Part shown: in pieces, positions 27,555 through 36,031 of the stretch
How positions within the stretch are numbered: position 1 is the stretch's first letter
How the letters are laid out: every line of letters starts with the position of its first letter
Source: JBFHIZ01 sp963666475
Lineage (GTDB): Bacteria; Bacillota; Clostridia; Lachnospirales; Lachnospiraceae
NCBI GenBank assembly: GCA_963666475.2
Contig: OY762821.2
Location: forward strand, 744,001-808,000
Length of the DNA: 64,000 nucleotides
Direction of reading: 5' to 3'
The notes under the pieces: generated by a model
The model's input: the letters and a program-made list of their open reading frames with translations, nothing else
The model's database searches: none
What the model was told of the DNA's origin: nothing
Translations under genes and position numbers: made by a program

Positions 27555-27587
27555 GGGAGAAATCCGGGATTCTCCGGGGTTTCTCCC
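27555..27587 (+). promoter_or_regulatory. Intra-operon stabilising hairpin after the binding-protein gene
   Basis: GGGAGAAA (27555-27562) pairs with TTTCTCCC (27580-27587), and an inner CCGG/CCGG pairing extends the stem. No T-tract follows. Such hairpins after receptor genes usually protect the upstream mRNA. Confidence 0.65.
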
Positions 27588-27628
27588 TATTCTTATGAGA
27601 ATGGTGATACAAGATGGAGGCGAAAACA

Positions 27629-29152
27629 ATGGACAAAAATATGGTACTAAAGGCGAAAGGAATCAACATGACTTTCCCAGGCGTAAAAGCTCTAGACGAT
27701 GTGGATTTTACGCTCTACAAAGGGGAAATCAGGGCCTTGATGGGTGAGAATGGAGCTGGAAAATCAACCTTGATCAAATGTCTGACCGGGGTTAATAAAC
27801 ATGAATCCGGAGAAATATACGTAGATGGAATTGAAGGTTCCATAAGGAACAAAGATACAATGGAAGCGCAGCAAAGAGGAATCTCTACGGTTTATCAGGA
27901 AATCAATCTATGTCCCAATTTGTCTGTTGCAGAAAACCTTTATATTGGTAGAGAGCCAATGAATAAACTGGGAATGATTCGCAGAAAAAAAATGTGCCAA
28001 ATGGCATCCGAACTTTTGAAAAGTCTGGATCTGCACTTGGATGTCACAAAGAATCTGGAAGAATACTCTTTGGCCATTCAGCAAATGATTGCGATTGCCC
28101 GAGCTGTGGATATGGACTGCAAGATTTTGATTTTGGATGAACCAACTTCCTCACTGGATGATCAAGAAGTAGAAAAATTATTTACCATGATGCGTAGACT
28201 ACGTGACAGGGGAGTTGGAATTGTCTTTGTAACTCACTTTTTGGAACAGGTATATGCGGTATGTGATAGCATTACCGTTCTTCGAAATAGTAAACTGGTG
28301 GGTGAATTTTCTGTAGAGGAGTTGCCTAGATTGCAGTTGGTTGCAGTAATGATGGGAAAGGATTTCAATGATTTACAGAATATCAAGCCGGAAGGATGTT
28401 TTGATGATTGTGCAAATTCGGAAGTGATTATTCAGGCGAAAGGTCTTGGACATACAGGTAAAATCAAGCCATTCGACTTGACGATTCATAAGGGAGAAGT
28501 GATTGGATTGACCGGTCTTCTGGGAAGTGGAAGAAGTGAACTTGCACGAACAATCTATGGAGCGGATCACGCGCAGGTAGGAAAACTTGAGGTCAAAGGG
28601 AAAGAAGTGAAAATAAAGAATCCAATTGATGCAATGCATATGGGTATGGGACTTTTGCCAGATGACCGAAAAGAAGAGGGAATTATCGCAGATATGACGA
28701 TTCGTGAAAACATCATCCTTGCAATTCAGGCAAAGGCAGGAGTATTTAAGAAAATACCACTCAGTAAGCAAAATGAAATAGCAGACAAGTACATGGAAAT
28801 GTTGCAGATTAAAGCGCCGAACAGGGAAACGTTGATCAAACAGTTATCTGGAGGAAATCAGCAAAAAGTTATTCTGGCAAGATGGCTTGCAACAAATCCG
28901 GATTTCTTAGTTTTGGATGAACCAACGAGAGGAATAGACGTTGGAACGAAAACAGAGATTCAAAAGCTTGTTATTAAACTTGCAGATGAGGGGAAAAGTG
29001 TAATATTTATTTCATCAGAGATTGAGGAAATGCTTCGTACTTGTAACCGTATGGCGGTTCTAAGAGACGGAGAAAAAGTGGGCGAACTCGAAGGAGAAAT
29101 GACACAGGAAATGATTATGAAAGCAATTGCAGGAGGACAACATGAAGAGTAA
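27629..29152 (+). CDS. Sugar ABC transporter ATPase (YtfR-like, duplicated domain)
   Basis: The 507-residue ATPase has two ABC domains. The first has Walker A GENGAGKS and Walker B ILILDEPTSSLD. The second has a GLLGSGRSE loop, LSGGNQQK signature and LDEPTRGIDVG. This is the RbsA/MglA/YtfR architecture. ATG 27629 lies 8-9 bases after GGAGG. It overlaps the permease start by 11 bases, so the proteins are probably made together. Confidence 0.92.
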   Translation: MDKNMVLKAKGINMTFPGVKALDDVDFTLYKGEIRALMGENGAGKSTLIKCLTGVNKHESGEIYVDGIEGSIRNKDTMEAQQRGISTVYQEINLCPNLSVAENLYIGREPMNKLGMIRRKKMCQMASELLKSLDLHLDVTKNLEEYSLAIQQMIAIARAVDMDCKILILDEPTSSLDDQEVEKLFTMMRRLRDRGVGIVFVTHFLEQVYAVCDSITVLRNSKLVGEFSVEELPRLQLVAVMMGKDFNDLQNIKPEGCFDDCANSEVIIQAKGLGHTGKIKPFDLTIHKGEVIGLTGLLGSGRSELARTIYGADHAQVGKLEVKGKEVKIKNPIDAMHMGMGLLPDDRKEEGIIADMTIRENIILAIQAKAGVFKKIPLSKQNEIADKYMEMLQIKAPNRETLIKQLSGGNQQKVILARWLATNPDFLVLDEPTRGIDVGTKTEIQKLVIKLADEGKSVIFISSEIEEMLRTCNRMAVLRDGEKVGELEGEMTQEMIMKAIAGGQHEE

Positions 29153-30209
29153 ATTATTAAAACTGACAAAGCAACAGCTTTTCCTGCCGATATTCAGTAT
29201 GTTTCTTGTCATGGCGATAAACATCATCTATGACATTTCGGCTGGAAACGAAGCTCTATCTTTTTTTACAATTTCTATTAAAAATGGAATTTTATATGGA
29301 AGAATCATCGATATTTTAAATCGTGGAAGTGAAGCAGCAATCTTGGCCATTGGAATGACATTGGTGGTATCTTCTTCTGCAGGAGCTGACATTTCAGTAG
29401 GTTCGGTAATGAGTCTTTTTGGTGGGGTATGCTGTACAGTACTCGCAGGTTTTGGTGTGACCAGTGTATCTGAATATGCACATCCACTGTGGATGGGGAT
29501 TTTAATCGGGCTTTTGGTAGCCGGATTATGTGGACTCTTTAATGGTTTTCTTGTGTCATACCTTGGAGTGCAGCCGATGGTTGCGACTTTAATCTTATGG
29601 TCTGCTGGGCGAGCAATTGGGCTTTTGGTCTGCAACAGTATGATTGTATATGTGCGCGTTCCGTCGTTTAAAGTATTTGGATCGTTTCTTGGATTCCTCC
29701 CAACGCCAATCGTGATTACTGCAGGATGTTTAATCTTGATTGGAGCAATCTTAAAATTTACTGCTTTGGGAACCTATATTCAAAGTGTTGGAATCAATCG
29801 AAAAGCGTCTAGAATTTCCGGATTTAATTCGGCAAGAATTATTTTGCTAACCTATGTCATTTGTAGTCTTCTGGCAGGTATTGCAGGATTGGTCGCAACC
29901 TCTAGAATTTATTCTGCGGATACCAACAACATTGGTAGAATGATTGAGTTGGATGCAATTTTGGCCGTAGCACTTGGTGGTAACAGTTTAGGTGGAGGAA
30001 AATTTAATATTGCAGGTTCGGTGATTGGAGCATTTACTATACAGGCAATTGAAACAACCTTATTTGCACTTGGGGTATCTTCTGCACAGTCTCCTGTGTT
30101 TAAAGCTATTGTGGTAATCATTATTGTAGTTATACAAGCAGGTCCTGTAAAAGAACAGTTCAAGAAATTATCCGCAAAAAGAGCAGGAAGTGAGGTAGCA
30201 AAAGTATGA
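29142..30209 (+). CDS. Sugar ABC transporter permease 1 (YtfT-like)
   Basis: The 355-residue RbsC-type permease has eight to ten hydrophobic segments and the family motifs GMTLVVSSSAGADISVGSV and ALGGNSLGGGKFNIAGSVIG. ATG 29142 (AGGAGG) overlaps the ATPase gene. It likely forms a heterodimeric channel with the permease that follows (ATGA overlap). Confidence 0.9.
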   Translation: MKSKLLKLTKQQLFLPIFSMFLVMAINIIYDISAGNEALSFFTISIKNGILYGRIIDILNRGSEAAILAIGMTLVVSSSAGADISVGSVMSLFGGVCCTVLAGFGVTSVSEYAHPLWMGILIGLLVAGLCGLFNGFLVSYLGVQPMVATLILWSAGRAIGLLVCNSMIVYVRVPSFKVFGSFLGFLPTPIVITAGCLILIGAILKFTALGTYIQSVGINRKASRISGFNSARIILLTYVICSLLAGIAGLVATSRIYSADTNNIGRMIELDAILAVALGGNSLGGGKFNIAGSVIGAFTIQAIETTLFALGVSSAQSPVFKAIVVIIIVVIQAGPVKEQFKKLSAKRAGSEVAKV

Positions 30210-31234
30210 AAAAGCCAAATATAAAATTACGTATGAACAGTAATACTTTACTTCTAGTCATCACGATTTGCTTATTTGCAATTATGTATACGGCTGGGTG
30301 CATCATCTATGCGGATAAAGGATTCAATCACTTACAAACCTTTTTAAATATATTAATCAATAATGCAGGACTGATTTGTATCACCTGCGGTATGACTTGT
30401 GTGATGTTGACCGGTGGAATTGATATTTCGGTCGGTTCTCTTGTTGCATTGGACTGTATGATTCTTGCGGTAGGAATTGAACATTGGGGATTGAAGAGCC
30501 CGACGCTCATGTTGATTGTTTTACTCGGTGGAATTGTATTTGGTGCATTTCAAGGATATTGCGTGGCATATTTAAAAATACAACCATTTATTGTTACAAT
30601 GGCTGGTTTATTTTTTGCCAGAGGGCTGACCGCAGTTGTCTGTAAAGACCAGGTTAGTATTCAGTCGGATGATCTATTTGTCAAACTATCAAATTTAAAA
30701 ATTTCACTACCTTTTGGTTCGTATGTAAATAGCAAGGGTGTGGAACAAATCCCATATGTGAGAATTACGGTCATTGTGGCACTCTTGACAATTGCAGTCA
30801 TCTTTGTGATTCTTCGTTATACAAAGTTTGGCAGAGGTCTCTACGCGGTTGGGGGAAGTCCTTCATCTGCATCACTCATGGGACTGAATGTAAAGTGGAC
30901 CACAATGAGAGCATATATTCTTTGCAGCTTTCTATGCTCTATTGGTGGTATTTTATACGCATTAAATACGATGAGTGGAACAACAACCCAGGCTCTGGGT
31001 CTTGAAATGGATGCAATCTCTTCTTCCATTATCGGTGGAACACTTCTTACCGGAGGGGTAGGAAACGTGATAGGATCTTTCTTTGGAGTATTAATTAATG
31101 GAACAATTTCTTCCTTAGTAAAGACCAATGGAAAACTGGTCAGTTCATGGTCAAATGTGGTAACTGCAATTCTCCTTTGTTTCTTCATCGTATTGCAGGC
31201 TGTATTTGCAAGAATGAAAGAAAAGAAAAAATAA
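30206..31234 (+). CDS. Sugar ABC transporter permease 2 (YjfF-like)
   Basis: The 342-residue RbsC-type permease has the motifs GMTCVMLTGGIDISVGSLVA and IIGGTLLTGGVGNVIGS. With the preceding genes it reproduces the ytfQ-ytfR-ytfT-yjfF order of the E. coli galactofuranose importer. Specificity here is inferred only from that order. It ends one base before the convergent antiporter operon, with no separate terminator visible between them. Confidence 0.9.
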   Translation: MKKPNIKLRMNSNTLLLVITICLFAIMYTAGCIIYADKGFNHLQTFLNILINNAGLICITCGMTCVMLTGGIDISVGSLVALDCMILAVGIEHWGLKSPTLMLIVLLGGIVFGAFQGYCVAYLKIQPFIVTMAGLFFARGLTAVVCKDQVSIQSDDLFVKLSNLKISLPFGSYVNSKGVEQIPYVRITVIVALLTIAVIFVILRYTKFGRGLYAVGGSPSSASLMGLNVKWTTMRAYILCSFLCSIGGILYALNTMSGTTTQALGLEMDAISSSIIGGTLLTGGVGNVIGSFFGVLINGTISSLVKTNGKLVSSWSNVVTAILLCFFIVLQAVFARMKEKKK

Positions 31235-32836
31235 TTAGAATCGTAGGGTTAAATCGACATAGAATATTAATATAAAAAGAAATAAGAACATAGCAACACA
31301 AATTTCATTAAAGCTTAGTTCCAGTGTTTCATTGTTTTGTATCCATTTCCATTTTCGGATTCCAAAATAATAGAGTGGAACGGCAATCACTAAGGATATA
31401 AAAAAGATGCCGGACTTCTCCAGGTATGAAGACAGTTGAAAAGGCATGTTAGAACCAAATAATTGATAGGTAATAGGTAGTGCGAACAGACCTCCAATCA
31501 GACAGAGTGCTCCACCAAGCAGGATTACAATCTTACGTAGTGGACTCTGAGGGGTGCTGATTGTACTACTTTTTCCTGTGAAAATCATGCTGAATTTGAT
31601 AAAAATAAGAATGGTTCCAAAATTAAGCAAAATCATCCCATAGTACAACCAGGTTCCGTTGGCAGCGTAGGAAAGCCAGTATTTTGTCATGCTTCCACTA
31701 AACAAAGGCATTCCTATCATTCCAAGGATGGCAGGCATTGTCGCAATTGCAGCGACGGGCATTCGTTTCCAAAGCCCACGTATTTCATAAATGTTTCTGG
31801 TCTGATATTCATCAACAATCATTCCAGCGGTCAAGAATAAGGTGGTTTTGAAAATACCATGACTAATGATGTGATAGATCGCTCCTTGCATTGCGACTTC
31901 GCTATTCATATTGACACCAATCATAATGAGACCAATCTGTGACACGGTCGAGTAGGCCAACATGAGTTTGATATCGCTTTGGAACATGGCAAATAAGAAG
32001 CCGATGAGAGCGGTTAAAAATCCTAGTATTAAAAATAATTCCGAGGTGTCTATTTGACTTGAAAACAGAGTTTGAATGCGAATAAATAAGTAGACTCCTG
32101 TCTTGATATAGATTCCAGAAAGAATCGCGGATACAACCGATGGAGCGCTAGGTGTACCATGAGCTTTTGGAAGCCATGAAAACAGTGGCATGAGTGCAGC
32201 TTTTAAGGAAACAGCCGTAATCATCAAGGTATATGGAAGGATGAGCGATCTGGGATCCTCAATTTCTGAGATGACTAATGCAGCACCTTTTAAGTCGACA
32301 CAACCTGTAACTTTATATAGAAAAGCAATTCCAAATAAGAAAAGAGTCATAGAAACCGTGTTTGTCAAAAGATAGATCATTCCATCATAGATGGATTGCG
32401 CATCCCTTTTAAACATAATTAAAATACTAACGATTACGACCGAAATTTCGACCATAACGAAAATATTGAAGAGGTCATTGGATAGAAAAATTCCTGATAT
32501 AAGACCTTCCAGTGACAAGAATAAAAACAAAAACATGTGATCCACATATTTATTTTTTACATTGAAAAACCCGCATAAAAAAAACAGAGTCACATTCAAT
32601 AAGATCAGTATTGCGGAAAGATAGTCGGCTTTTAGTGTGATTCCAACATAATCTGGCCAGTTACCAAGGTTTTCTGAAATAGGTCCAAAGACACGAACTT
32701 CGTAAAGCAGAAGACCGGCCATGATCAATTGTGCCACTTGCATGATGATTGCAAGATACTTTGCAAGATAGAGCGGGATAAAATATCCAACAAGACCGAT
32801 TAAAATCGGTAATAGAACGAACCAATATAAATTCAT
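31235..32836 (-). CDS. mrpD: Antiporter subunit MrpD / MbhH-like
   Basis: The 533-residue protein of the proton-translocating complex I family has about 14 membrane segments. It has the conserved glutamate in MVEISVVIVSILIMF and lysines in LFSWLPKAHGTPSAPSVVSA and YIKTGVY. In Mrp and Mbh complexes this subunit carries ion or proton translocation. The ATG at 32836 follows TTGGAG, and an in-frame TTG at 32848 overlaps that site. It is the last gene of an eight-gene minus-strand operon. No hydrogenase genes follow it. Confidence 0.88.
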   Translation of the reverse strand: MNLYWFVLLPILIGLVGYFIPLYLAKYLAIIMQVAQLIMAGLLLYEVRVFGPISENLGNWPDYVGITLKADYLSAILILLNVTLFFLCGFFNVKNKYVDHMFLFLFLSLEGLISGIFLSNDLFNIFVMVEISVVIVSILIMFKRDAQSIYDGMIYLLTNTVSMTLFLFGIAFLYKVTGCVDLKGAALVISEIEDPRSLILPYTLMITAVSLKAALMPLFSWLPKAHGTPSAPSVVSAILSGIYIKTGVYLFIRIQTLFSSQIDTSELFLILGFLTALIGFLFAMFQSDIKLMLAYSTVSQIGLIMIGVNMNSEVAMQGAIYHIISHGIFKTTLFLTAGMIVDEYQTRNIYEIRGLWKRMPVAAIATMPAILGMIGMPLFSGSMTKYWLSYAANGTWLYYGMILLNFGTILIFIKFSMIFTGKSSTISTPQSPLRKIVILLGGALCLIGGLFALPITYQLFGSNMPFQLSSYLEKSGIFFISLVIAVPLYYFGIRKWKWIQNNETLELSFNEICVAMFLFLFILIFYVDLTLRF

Positions 32837-32848
32837 AGTATTCTCCAA

Positions 32849-33226
32849 TTATCTTTTCTTTTTTGTTTTCTTGAGTGGTTGTTTTTGAAAAGTCATACGA
32901 AGTGTAGACCAGTTTGTGGAACCGTATTTATGGAACAGATGAATGAACATTACCAGAGCAGCGGCCGTGATCCCTGCACCTATGACAATTTCTGTAATCA
33001 TCAGAGCCTGCGGTAATGGATCGGCAATGTTTGTTTGTGTAGACAAATCTCCTATTGGAGCAACGCTTGTGGTGACGTCTTTTTCGTATAAGAAAAACAG
33101 AATCACCGCTGTCTGCATAATTCCGATGGAAAGGATGGTTTTTAATACGTTCTTTCTTGAAACAAGACCCCATGCACCGATAAAAAATAAAAGTATACCT
33201 ATGGTTTCTCCATTGATAAATTGCAT
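32849..33226 (-). CDS. mrpC: Antiporter subunit MrpC / MbhG-like (NuoK-type)
   Basis: The 125-residue protein has three membrane segments of the NuoK/MnhC type. Typical features are NVLKTILSIGIMQTAV and DPLPQALMITEIVIGAGITA. The ATG at 33226 overlaps the mrpB stop (TAATG) behind GGGAGG. The C-terminal tail is very Lys/Arg-rich. An upstream in-frame ATG would run into mrpB and is unlikely. Confidence 0.87.
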   Translation of the reverse strand: MQFINGETIGILLFFIGAWGLVSRKNVLKTILSIGIMQTAVILFFLYEKDVTTSVAPIGDLSTQTNIADPLPQALMITEIVIGAGITAAALVMFIHLFHKYGSTNWSTLRMTFQKQPLKKTKKKR

Positions 33227-33615
33227 TATTCCAAATCCTCCCAATATACAAATCGATAGAAAATAATCATGAGTCCACAACATACTTTGAATCCAATTAA
33301 GGCATTCATTGAAATCAAGTAAATGCGATTAAGTATGCTGGATTGGTTGTTCGTAAAGGTAAAAATAAAAACGATGACCAAAAGAATCAAAGCCAGTAAA
33401 AAAAGTTTTTCGAGTTTTTGCAAGGTCTTCACTTGAATTTTCTGATTTTGGTCAACTAAATATCTGCTGATAAAGACGGTTGCAAGAACAGCACCCCCCT
33501 GAAAACCACCTCCTGGACTTCGATGTCCATTTAAAATGATATAGAGACCAAATAGGATGATCAGTGGATAAATCAGGCCGGTCATGCTTGTAATAATTTC
33601 GGAATTCTTATTCAT
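33226..33615 (-). CDS. mrpB: Antiporter subunit MrpB / MbhF-like
   Basis: The 129-residue membrane protein has four hydrophobic segments and the MnhB signature YIILNGHRSPGGGFQGGAVLA. Three consecutive ATG codons are available. The third (33615) has the best distance to AAGGAGG. It overlaps the preceding small subunit by 8 bases, in a tightly coupled operon. Confidence 0.9.
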   Translation of the reverse strand: MNKNSEIITSMTGLIYPLIILFGLYIILNGHRSPGGGFQGGAVLATVFISRYLVDQNQKIQVKTLQKLEKLFLLALILLVIVFIFTFTNNQSSILNRIYLISMNALIGFKVCCGLMIIFYRFVYWEDLE

Positions 33616-33868
33616 CATCATGCCTCCTTGAAAAACAAATTACTGCTGTTGCACTGGTGAGTAGAATCAAAGTCTCAAATAAACTGTCATACACACGGTA
33701 GTTAAGATAGATTGCAGAAACACAATTTTCCGCAAAGGTATCATGTGCAGAATTTTGAATATAGTATTGTATAAGTGTATTAGGCGTTTCCGTAGGTGCA
33801 GATAGAAAAATGGAAAGCACATAGAAAACAAGCAAAATGAAAAGAAAAGCATATATAAATCGTCTCAT
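33608..33868 (-). CDS. MbhE-like subunit (end of the MrpA C-terminal domain)
   Basis: The 86-residue protein has two hydrophobic segments and the conserved NYRVYDSLFETLILLTSATA, like the MbhE subunit of archaeal membrane complexes and the corresponding terminal segment of MrpA. The start ATG 33868 follows GGAGCG and overlaps the preceding gene by 4 bases. Confidence 0.8.
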   Translation of the reverse strand: MRRFIYAFLFILLVFYVLSIFLSAPTETPNTLIQYYIQNSAHDTFAENCVSAIYLNYRVYDSLFETLILLTSATAVICFSRRHDDE

Positions 33869-34416
33869 GAATTATCACGCTCCTTTAATCGATAGATCTT
33901 TGCATTTAGGTCACTTCTTGCAGTAAGAATGATTTCCAATTCATCAAAGTGATGATCGTTTTCTCGCCCATATACGGTTACAGAAGTATCGTCCCATTGG
34001 AAGATATAGTCATAATTATCCGCTTTTTGAATGTCTTCCACGGTTTCTTTTGAACGGATGATGGTGGGTTCTAGTTCTTTGTCCTGCAAGAACTGTTCCA
34101 TGATTTTCATGACTTCCGAATAATCACAACTGATGTTAGGGTTTTTGTTCATAACAGATTCTGGAACAATACAAGGAAGGTAGTAGATACGAATTGCCTT
34201 ATGTCGCTTGATGGCCACCCAGAATATGATGGTAATGAAGGCAGCACCAATGACTGCTTCTGCGATGGCAACATCAGGAGCATGGTAAAGAAGATAGACA
34301 TAGGAACATAAAAGAGAGTAAATTGCCATCAGAATGACTGCATTTCGCAAACTTACACTCATGATTGAAAAAATGGCAAGGACGACCATCAGGATGAGAC
34401 AGATTTGTTCAACCAT
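33865..34416 (-). CDS. MbhD-like subunit with an extra soluble C-terminal domain
   Basis: The first 70 residues form three membrane segments with YHAPDVAIAEAVIGAAF, the signature of the MrpA C-terminal/MbhD segment. Usual MbhD proteins are near 100 residues. Here about 110 more follow, soluble and acidic, with no family I recognise. ATG 34416 follows AAAGGAG. No gene for the large N-terminal part of MrpA is present, as in Mbh-type operons. Confidence 0.78.
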   Translation of the reverse strand: MVEQICLILMVVLAIFSIMSVSLRNAVILMAIYSLLCSYVYLLYHAPDVAIAEAVIGAAFITIIFWVAIKRHKAIRIYYLPCIVPESVMNKNPNISCDYSEVMKIMEQFLQDKELEPTIIRSKETVEDIQKADNYDYIFQWDDTSVTVYGRENDHHFDELEIILTARSDLNAKIYRLKERDNS

Positions 34417-34715
34417 ATTTTAGCTCCTTTCTGTTTTTTCTTGTAACCACTTTTATAGGCCGATCTCGCAATTGAGTGGGTAGCGAGAGGATTGGTAATG
34501 ACTAAAACAATCATGATCAATAATACTTTTAAAGTAAACGGCTGAAAGCCCGAATAAATTGCAATACCAGCTAATATGGTAATGGCACCCAAAACTTCAA
34601 CTTTTGAAGTGATGAGTATTCTTGAGTAGAAATCTCGGAAACGAAATAATCCAAAGATTCCAAAGACGATAAAGATTAGTGCAATGATAATTAGTATTTT
34701 CCCAACGAGTTCCAT
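34389..34715 (-). CDS. mrpG: Antiporter subunit MrpG / MbhC-like
   Basis: The 108-residue protein has three membrane segments and the MnhG motifs GLFRFRDFYSRI and NPLATHSIARSAY. ATG follows AAAGGAGGAG, overlapping the mrpF stop region. It overlaps the next gene by 28 bases. Confidence 0.9.
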   Translation of the reverse strand: MELVGKILIIIALIFIVFGIFGLFRFRDFYSRILITSKVEVLGAITILAGIAIYSGFQPFTLKVLLIMIVLVITNPLATHSIARSAYKSGYKKKQKGAKIWLNKSVSS

Positions 34716-34975
34716 TATTTGTCTCCTCCTTTTTCAATGTGTCTTGCTACGATTATCGTCCCAATGAATCCTAAGATTGCATAAGCTAATGCAACATCCA
34801 AATAAAACGAGGCATTTTGTATAAAAGCAAAGATCACGATGGACATGACGATTTTCATTGAAATCATGTTAAAACCGAGTAGACGATCCCAAATACTTGG
34901 ACCGAGAATCATGCGCAAGATCAAGAAAATGATACATACACATAAAAAGAATAGCACACCATATAAGAATCCCAT
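34715..34975 (-). CDS. mrpF: Antiporter subunit MrpF / MbhB-like
   Basis: The 86-residue protein has three membrane segments and the MnhF motifs GPSIWDRLLGFNMIS and ALAYAILGFIGTII. It starts at the last base of mrpE behind TTGGAGG. Length and neighbours match Mrp and Mbh operons. Confidence 0.9.
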   Translation of the reverse strand: MGFLYGVLFFLCVCIIFLILRMILGPSIWDRLLGFNMISMKIVMSIVIFAFIQNASFYLDVALAYAILGFIGTIIVARHIEKGGDK

Positions 34976-35442
34976 TATCGTTTTCCTCCAAGTATTTTTT
35001 CAAAGGACTCCACAGATTTATGATCTAATGCACCAAGCGATAAAATGCGAATGGTCTGTCCTTGTTTGTCAATGGTAACCGTTCCAGGAGTCGAGGTGAT
35101 CGCGTTTGCTAATAGCCCAATACAGAGCTCGTTTGTTAATACGGTCTGATAGGTGTAAATATAAGCATGGTCATGGCCTCTTACAATTTTAATGAGCGAC
35201 GAGATTCCAGATTTATAGATTTGATAAATCAGAAATAAAACGTAGCGAAGGATAACACTTACTGGAAGATGATAGGTGATAATGTAGTTTTTTTGTAGAA
35301 GGAATTTGTTTGTAAATAGAATCGTGAGAAAAGACAGGATATATCCTGTTATGACATGCCAAATGGAAAATGTTTCACTTAAGACACACCAAACCATTGC
35401 AAAAAAAGTCATAGGAATAAAATAGTACCAGATTTTTTTCAT
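34975..35442 (-). CDS. mrpE: Antiporter subunit MrpE / MbhA-like
   Basis: The 155-residue first gene of the operon has two membrane segments at the N-terminus and the MnhE segment TSTPGTVTIDKQGQTIRIL. ATG 35442 follows TTGGAGG, and an in-frame ATG at 35457 lies in front of the site. The order E-F-G-MbhD-MbhE-B-C-D equals the Mbh antiporter module. Confidence 0.88.
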   Translation of the reverse strand: MKKIWYYFIPMTFFAMVWCVLSETFSIWHVITGYILSFLTILFTNKFLLQKNYIITYHLPVSVILRYVLFLIYQIYKSGISSLIKIVRGHDHAYIYTYQTVLTNELCIGLLANAITSTPGTVTIDKQGQTIRILSLGALDHKSVESFEKILGGKR

Positions 35443-36031
35443 TGAGCCCTCCAACATTCTTAGTGGGTTACATTTTATATATTATAACTTATAATTGAGT
35501 TTTTTTCATCCTATTCTTGACAAAATTGCATAAATGAAATATATTGTAGGGAAGATAGATAATTATATTTAGATCAAAGAAATTAGGAGCTTTTTATGTT
35601 AAGTGTGTTATTTGTGGAGAAAACAACAAAATAAATCGTTGTAAAATGGATGTGTTTTTTGCGTCTGTTTTTATCGGGTATTCCCGAAATCTGCCGAATA
35701 AAAGCTTATCATACAATTCAAATGGACTTTATTCAGGTGCAACTCTATTGAAGGTTGTGCTTTTTTATTTCCTATTCGTATTTCGTATGTAGAATCACTT
35801 TTTGCTAGAGTTGAGGCAGAACGTGATTTTTTTGTTGTTATTATCTGGGCTGATATCGTAATTATAAATCAAAAATGCACAAGATACGGATTCGCCAGGA
35901 TGCGCTTTATTTACAAATCTAGAATTGAACAAATTTCCTTTTGAATGGGTGCATAAGGACAATCCTGTTTTAGAATCGTGTGCTAAGGGACAGTAAATTT
36001 TTATCTTAGATCATATATGGAGAATAACAAA
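35443..36031. other. Gene-free gap: antiporter promoter region, weak terminator, gene remnant
   Basis: This 589-base gap holds no complete gene. A terminator-like hairpin (35737-35743 with 35754-35760, then TTTTTTATTT) points rightward. Codons of a lost gene follow at about 35877-35996. The open stretch reads DTDSPGCALFTNLE then KFPFEWVHKDNPVLESC before a stop. I cannot assign its family. The antiporter promoter should lie near 35460-35560 but no convincing pair of boxes was fixed. Confidence 0.5.
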
